Source: Nannobrachium achirus (lineage: Eukaryota; Chordata; Actinopteri; Myctophiformes; Myctophidae). Taken from it: 64,000 nucleotides of DNA. Made by a program: the position numbers and the translations under genes. A model generated the notes under the pieces. It searched no databases. It saw nothing but the letters and a program-made list of their open reading frames with translations, and was not told where the DNA came from. Below, one piece after another: positions 57,693-64,000 of the stretch; position 1 is the stretch's first letter; every line of letters starts with the position of its first letter. Location of the stretch: contig OY997642.1 of assembly GCA_963921795.1 (NCBI GenBank), positions 27,175,199-27,239,198 of the forward strand, in the 5' to 3' direction.

Positions 57693-60600
57693 CATGAGTG
57701 ATGTTTGTGTGGGAGTGAGTGCATGTGTGTGAGAAGGAGAGCAGGGGAAATTCCTCTGCATTCCTCCTGTCACTAACAAAACCTTGTATGTGTAGTGTTA
57801 ATGCATGAATGAGTGAAATTCAAACAGCATAACGATACTGTTATACTTAATGGATTGAATGGAGGGTGCTATAGTGTTGGGGACTGCAGGCCCCAACATT
57901 CATCACTGCCTTAATTTATGAAATCATTCAGAAGCAAAATTAATGTATTTGGGATATGTGATAAAAAAAAAAAAAAAAAAAAAACCTCTCCACAAGTAAT
58001 TTAATAGTTATGTTGAAACAATATAGAGGAATTAAGTGCACGAATGTGCTCTTATGAATTAATGATTACCCAAATTCTGTGTATACTGGTTCAAAAATGT
58101 TTATCAGGACAATTAGAAGTATAGGAAGTACTTTTCTTAGTTTTCACATAAGTGATTTATGTGACCCTGTAATCATTATTATATTCTTTTCTTTTATTTG
58201 TTTCCTTTCTCAGGGAAGTAATTTTCTAAACCCATCTGGTTGTTTGTAGAACCGCTACATTATACAGAGCTTGTAGAAACACATATAAAACATAGCAGTT
58301 ATGGAGGAATACAGTAACTACACGCCCATACAAGACTGCCATGCAGTAGCCGTGTCTGATATAAAAAACATATATACTGGTAGTTGGAACTAGATTGAGA
58401 AGCCTTGTTGCATTTTAGAAACAACAGCTAACCAGAATGTACTGTTCAGCCTTCTTAGAAATTGACTCCAGTAAAATATTTTGTCTTGGAAATGTACACG
58501 AGTAAGAGTAATAAGCATTAAAACAATTAGAATAGTAGACCTACAGTTCCTCAGAATCTGTGCATAGGTGCAGAACTCAGTCAAGGTCAGTCATGGTCTT
58601 CCCACAGTGCTTGGTTTGTGGGACCCGTCCCTCCCTTTTATTTCCCCCACACATGCATTTGTAAGTGTGTACTCCCTGAATTCCAGCTAACTGGAAGGCT
58701 GAAGGTTTAGAATATGCTTGTAGAAATGCCATGGAAACTTTGAGCACAATATTACTACGTGTGGCCTTGTTAATAATAGATTTTCTTTGTTTATTTTATT
58801 TAAATTTTATGACTTGAGTACAAAGGGGCCCCAATGCAATCAAGCCAATGAGCGTCCTGTGGTTTGAACTCATTTGATTAAACAACATGTAGGCCTATAC
58901 TCCTAACAGAGCTGTAGTCTATTTAACTTGTAAGAGCCCAGAGTGACAGCTGTCTGTCTGCCTGACAAGAATCTCAAAAGTAGCCTATGGCATTAGTGAC
59001 TGCCTCACCAACGGCCCACTGACCAATGAATATTGGATTTATTAGCCTCAGGTCAAAACAATCATAGCTGTATTGTTGAGGACACTCACCTTTTTATTTT
59101 TGATTTTCCTTCCCTTTTGTGTTCCCCCGCCCTGCATTCCACAGTGTACAGGCAGATAAGTTAGAATAGGGGAGACGCGCTTGTACAACTGCCGTGAAGA
59201 CAAATAATGGGCACAGCAGTGACTGTACTGTATTGTAGGCTATATACCTATACTGTGGTGCAGAAGACATGTAGAAGCCAAGGGGCTTATAGAAAGATTT
59301 CATGTGTGTTTGAAATGTGTAAGCTATACACATGTCTGTTTTGTTTTTGTTTGGCAAATGTTGTTGTATTTTATTTTGTTCGTGTTTTTATGAGCCCAAT
59401 CATTTTGTAGAAGCTATTTAACTCGAGTGGTCACTTATCCGTGGGGTGTTGATTTTCTTTTCTTTTGTTTTTTCCCCAATCATGTTTATCTATCTCCCAA
59501 CTTGTATTATGACAAATGAAGAGGAAATTGATTACTTCTATATTGTATACTTGAGTACTTCAATCAGCCTCAAGAGCTCCTCTCTCCCTATGTTGATCAG
59601 TGTACAGTATATGCATAGCACTGCTAATGACAATGACACCATATTTCTTTTATAGTTTTAAGTTTATTATTAGTAGTATTTTTTTCTTTTTTGTTGTTTG
59701 TCAACAAAGTTTTAATGACACCCCATAGTAAAAAATCTTTCATGTTTTGATGTCGGGACAGTGTTATAATGATCATTAGACTCAGAGCAATAACCCACCC
59801 ATCTCCCTGACTCCCTCCCCAGTCCCCAGCCAGAGGTCAGGGTTTTTATTGACATTCTATGCCCCCGGTAAATTTCATCGGGTCCTCCTTTGGGTCTTTA
59901 GAAAGGCTCTTTGAAATATGAGTGATGGGATCTGGTTTGCAGCATAGGGGGCCACTTTTTTTTCTAATGAGTAGTTGTGGAAAGAATACAAACATTCTTT
60001 TATTGCAATGTAGAGGTAAATGTCTTTTGGACGGCTCTTTGAAAGGACCGAATCCCAGAGATCCGGCTCACTTCAAAGAGCCATAAATCTCATCTCCAGT
60101 CCTCTGGGAGTCTGACTCCTCTTTGAGTAAATGAGGAAGTGATCCGATTTTGTAATTATAATGGATAAGCCGAACCACATCAGGTTACATGAACAATATT
60201 GATGAAAAATTAGGTGTTTGAATGGCGACATTTATTTTATATATAACTGAAATATCATGACCCACAGTTAGAGAGGGCTTTGTTACTTTTTATTGTTTTA
60301 TTTTAATTTCTTTGTCAAGGAGGGTCAATATACTGTTCCTGATGGGCAACGTTGTGAATTAGTGCATTTATATGATCTGCTATGTTTTAAGTGCGGTAGT
60401 TTGGTATACGCTGTTCTGTAAGTAAGAAAGGTGAGAAATGGGGCACTCTCTTCCTGCTGGCCAAATGGTGTTTCGTCCAGAGTTCATGCATCTATGTATC
60501 CTGTTTAGTTTGAGAACCTTTTGCGTCTCATGAGTATTTGTTATACATATTGTAACATAAGTTGTTTTAAGTAAGTGTTTTTTTTTTTTTTTTTTTGTGT

Positions 60601-62805
60601 TTCATACGCTGATTTGTATAGTGTAGCCGGTTAAAACAGTGGTACGTTATAGTGTTCTTTTAACTATTATTTCCAATTGCCTCTATTGACACCTCCGAGA
60701 TTTTTCCCGTTATATGTATACAATCACTTTCGAGTGTTAGTTTTGTTCACCTTGTTGCTTATTTCTCTGGCAAAACCTGGCAACACTGGTCTTTACTGCT
60801 ATGATGTTCATGCCACTACAATGGGTCTAGTGAAATTGGGTGTCTTTTATACTTGTATTGTTGCTGCCAATAAGGGCATGTGAAAACACCTATTTCCTGT
60901 AGGTTATGATAATTATTTTGCAGAAAACAATTCCGGAACTGTAATGAAAGTTGCCTACCTCTGGGATAATTCTAGTTGTAGTCATTTATTTGTTGGCAGA
61001 TCTGAAGGATTACGTGGGCGCACACCATGTTGGATTATTTTAAATTGTTATTGTTATTATTTTGTCCTATAAGTGTAACAGTACAAATTGTAGTGTCACT
61101 TGGCAGCCAACTATTATTCAATTTATAATGCTGTTTGATGCAGCCTTTATTTTGGTTGTGCAGGAAAAAAGCTGGTGAGGTTTGCTGTTGTCTGGCCATG
61201 GTCACTGTGCCATATTGCCTTCTTTCTGGGAGCCAAAAAAATGTCCCAACAACTGCTTGAGGCGTAACGATGGCTTAGGCCGTGATTATAAGGACTCAAG
61301 AACTTCAGTGCAATTTGATAAGGAATATACGCCGTGGTTGTGTGGGTGTAGGCTACAGTAGGTCTCTCAGAGAATACATCTCCAAGAAGAAGAACTCCGC
61401 TTACAGCTAAATCCTGGTATGTGAAAATAACATTGTGACGGTTGCCTATAGTAAACTTGGATTTGTACTATTTTCACATTGGGGACAATAATTGATAATG
61501 TTGTTATTGATGGGTGCAGTCGTGACCCTGTCAGTAATTTTACCCATGGTGCGGTGTCTCCCTGTCCTTTAGTGTTATATGCTGCTGTGTTTCCCCGTTG
61601 TTAGTTAGTCGATGCTAAGAGTAACAAAATTATGTGCCCTATTATTTAAACGAAGTACTACGTTTATACATGTGCCATGCCATGACTGGCATGTCAAGGA
61701 GGGAGGTATAAATATACTATATTCCTCAGCTATAAGATTTTAATTGGGGTAAAGAATAACACGTTTTGTTATTCGCTTTTATGTGAGTCATAAAAGGGGG
61801 GGTTAACTTTCTGCTTTCCTGTAAATCTCTACTCCCTATTCTCAGTAGATAGTAGAGACAGCTGTGTCCCTATTTCACAGGCTTTTAGGAATTAAATATT
61901 CACAGTTCAAGTGCACAGTCTACTGCCTTAGTTTTAACATGGTGTCACCCCTCACTCATCACATGACATTTAGTCACCCTTAGCATAGTAATGACACCTA
62001 CACTCCTACACATGTTTATTTTGATCTAGGAGGGGCATAACACAATTATGTATAAAAAATAGGTGCAACATTATGATGGGATAGATGTATGTCAAAAAAC
62101 AAACAGAGATATTTTCCCAGTGATATCTTTGTCTCCTTAGACATTTTTGGCACAGTAAGCCCAATACTCCCTTGGCACATAGAATGTGAGAAAATGAGTA
62201 ACCATACACAGAGGGCCTTTTAGAGCACCCCCCTTGACCCACAACTTGACCTAAGATTACACCCACACCACTCCATCAGTCCGGTGGAGGGTGAAGGATA
62301 CAAATAGGAGGGGCAGGTCAAGCTGTGTCCTGGAAGGGGAACCTCCCTTTAATCCTTTCATCTCATTGCCATGTGAAATATTAATTGGCAGTGGGTGAAA
62401 TTTGGAGTATCGGAGAACGGAATCAATTCCTGGGACGCAGCAAAAGACCTGTCTCTCAGAAGATGCATAAAGAAATATATACTGTATACTCAATGTTACA
62501 CATTTGTATGCAACTCAATATAAACATTTTTTATGCAATTGTTTTCTGTAAAGCTTGTTGTATGAATTTCCATGAATGTCAATAATGGTCCAAGTGAATG
62601 TGAGCAGTGTCCGAATGGTAGGGGAAAAAGAAAAAAAAAAAAAAAAAAACCCTAGTGTAAGAGTTTCGCCTAAAAAGGTTTCCTCTGCTCACCTAGCTCA
62701 TAAATAATGGACCTTGCTTTATTGTTGTTTAAAACTCAGCATGTTACATGAAATAATTAGAAACTGTGTTCAACATTTTAAAACTGAGTGATCACTATTA
62801 AGAGT
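56481..62805. other. 6.3-kb internal region of the retroviral element without recognisable pol or env
   Basis: All frames are under 140 codons and show no DTG/DSG protease, YxDD RT, HHCC/DDE integrase or envelope motif. Contents: a (GA)n run at 57616-57691, poly(T)/poly(A) runs at 57311, 57962, 60579 and 62632, and a hAT-derived stretch at 59706-59825 related to 25690-26008. The sequence looks like ordinary A/T-rich intergenic DNA, more like captured or filler sequence than decayed coding sequence. Confidence 0.75.
57616..57691. repeat. (GA)n microsatellite, about 76 bp
   Basis: A perfect AG dinucleotide run inside the retroviral element. The Leu/Ser frame on the minus strand is repeat translation. 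Confidence 0.97.
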
Positions 62806-62809
62806 GATC

Positions 62810-62820
62810 AAGGAGGGATT
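62810..62820 (+). promoter_or_regulatory. Polypurine tract
   Basis: AAGGAGGGATT lies directly before the 3' LTR, the expected place and base composition for plus-strand priming. It is short and ends in TT, so not ideal. Confidence 0.6.
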
Positions 62821-63222
62821 AATGTGAAAATGTGTGAACTATTCCTTTAAGCCTAAAACAACCATCTTTCTTTAGAGTGCTCCCTGAGCGCTGCCGGCCA
62901 ATCAGAGAAAGGAGGGCCGCTGCAGGCAGAGTTGATATATGGACTTGTAGATAAGGATTCTTTCAGAGACTCTCTCCGGTGTGCAGCCAAGCTTGTTTTT
63001 GGCTGGACACTGATTCCTGCCTGTCGTGGAGCGACTTAAAACATCGCAAAATAGAGGCTTGTATTCTGTGTTACTTTTATGCATTTGCTGTTCATATGTT
63101 TATATATTCATGTGGGGAATCTACCCTGTGTAATCATTAAACAATGCTGAGTTTTAATAGCTGAAAGGTGCTCCTGTGTAACGTGTCTTAACTGGACTAT
63201 TAGGATACAGAATTACGCATCA
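62821..63222 (+). repeat. 3' LTR of the retroviral element, 402 bp
   Basis: Same length and, as far as I can read, the same sequence as the 5' LTR. Followed by GTTCT (63223-63227), the TSD, and then the recombinase gene. Confidence 0.9.
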
Positions 63223-63610
63223 GTTCTTAGAAGGCTTAGAACCCTCGAAACCGTTGTGACAGATATCAATAGCTGCCACATAGCCTCTAATAGTAGAGAC
63301 TGCCAACTTCTGGACCACGCAAGATTGCAAGAAATCCAGAAGATCATTCATCGAAGCACAGGCCGGAACCACCAAAGGGCGATTAGACCTGCACCACGAG
63401 ACGAAGGCCTCCCATTTACCCCTGTACACCTCAAGTGTACCAGGAGCCCTGGCCCTCTGCATCGTGTCTATGACCGCAGGGGCCAGACCAGCTGCCCTCA
63501 GCCTCTCCCCTTCAGGCGCCAGACCCACAGGTCTAGGTGCTGGGGCTCCGGGTGGAAAATCTCCTGGCTCGCCTGGCTCACCAGGTCCCTGAGAAGGGGC
63601 AGCCGCTGAC
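63223..63610 (-). pseudogene. DIRS/Ngaro-like tyrosine recombinase, N-terminal part
   Basis: On the minus strand: a Pro/Gly-rich start (GEPGEPGDFPPGAP), GERLRAAGLAPAVIDTMQ, RARAPGTLEVYRGKWEAF, WCRSNRPLVVPACASM and LAVSTIRGYVAAIDICH, the SAM-like core-binding domain of tyrosine recombinases. It reads ...EGSKPSKN to the retroviral insertion and resumes at 52819. Similarity stops near 63610, so the upstream gag, RT and RNase H part of the element is not in this window. Confidence 0.85.
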
Positions 63611-63636
63611 CATGACATCACAACATACAATACATT

Positions 63637-63780
63637 TATGCCCATACATGGAGATCCTTGTCTGAACCAGCCACACCACTGTGATGTCACCTGTTTATGC
63701 CCATATATGGAGATCCCTGCTCTGAGTAGCTGACTGTGATGTCACCTGTGATGTCACAGTGATGTGTCAGGGTAACCACA
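63637..63780. repeat. Short direct repeat, about 56 bp, two copies
   Basis: TTTATGCCCATACATGGAGA and TTTATGCCCATATATGGAGA begin two related units, each followed by CTGTGATGTCACC. A palindromic run, TGATGTCACCTGTGATGTCA, closes it. From 63781 to 64000 nothing is recognised. Confidence 0.6.
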
Positions 63781-64000
63781 GTATCAGGCCAAGATATGTG
63801 GACAAGATGTGCCGGTTTCCATAGTTAACTGTGACCGACGTTCGCAATGATAACATGTCCTCTCTATTCTTCTCGCTTTCTATATCCCTCGTTCTCTCTC
63901 ATGGGGGGTCATTGTTGCATGTAACTATGGTGATAGCTTTCATATTAAGTATAACTTTCCATATTAAAGTGTTAGTTCAGCTATTTTTTACATTGCTGTG

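Larger units (their letters stand above)
52820..63222 (+). mobile_element. Endogenous retroviral element, 10.4 kb, gag-only
   Basis: Two 402-bp LTRs (52820-53221, 62821-63222) bound the element. GTTCT at 52815-52819 and 63223-63227 is a 5-bp TSD, and joining the flanks restores the recombinase frame. A tRNA-Trp-type primer-binding site, a 2-kb leader with tandem repeats, one gag ORF and a polypurine tract are present. From 56481 to 62805 no frame over 90 codons has protease, RT, integrase or envelope motifs. With matching LTRs and an open gag, the lack of pol cannot be put down to old decay; it was copied by a relative's enzymes. Confidence 0.9.

Overview
The window is eukaryotic, almost certainly from a teleost fish. 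The support is an intron-less H2B gene body with a histone 3' stem-loop, a GIMAP/AIG1-type GTPase fragment, C2H2 zinc fingers with TGEKPY-type linkers, tRNA-derived SINEs of the GGCACGGTGGCGCAG type, and a dense mix of hAT, TTAA-site, DIRS-like, BEL/Pao, Tx1/L1-like and retroviral elements. I cannot name the species. Very little looks like intact host gene. Most of the window is nested mobile elements, and much of the annotation rests on pairing target-site duplications (TSDs) across insertions.

Layout. 0.1-2.2 kb: a TIR element, GATA/GACA satellite and the 5' end of a ZMYM1-like hAT transposon (minus strand). 2.2-25.2 kb: three copies of one Tx1/L1-superfamily LINE, all plus strand. Copy A (2219-11128) is split by a hAT MITE, two related 3-bp-TSD elements and a 4.36-kb fold-back element that itself carries two TTAA elements. 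Copy B (11141-13139) is 5'-truncated and ends at codon 6 of a histone H2B gene. A truncated convergent H2A lies at 14.3 kb. Copy C (about 14.4-25.2 kb) is the longest, with ORF1 and ORF2 remnants. It is split by two TTAA elements and by an LTR element that carries a single long gag-like ORF.

25.2-40 kb: hAT MITEs, a GIMAP pseudogene, a SINE, a fold-back repeat, and an unrecognised multi-exon gene with triplicated small exons and a 1,338-bp tandem duplication that looks identical by eye. A short hairpin repeat (arms related to AGATCTACAAGCTCA) recurs at nine places between 26 and 43 kb.

40.07-49.29 kb: a giant inverted repeat with highly similar arms and a C2H2 zinc-finger pseudogene at its centre. 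The left arm has 2.65 kb that the right arm lacks. 49.5-51.5 kb: a truncated hAT transposase that interrupted a BEL/Pao-like gag.

51.5-63.6 kb: the tyrosine-recombinase gene of a DIRS/Ngaro-like element (minus strand), split by a 10.4-kb endogenous retroviral element (52820-63222). That element has 402-bp LTRs that look identical, a GTTCT TSD, a primer-binding site matching tRNA-Trp, an 18-copy 20-bp repeat in its leader, one intact gag ORF with a PPPY motif and a CCHC knuckle, and no recognisable pol or env in 6.3 kb. It is the most striking single object here: a gag-only element that moved recently and must have relied on enzymes from elsewhere. All identities are by eye; I had no alignment or database search.
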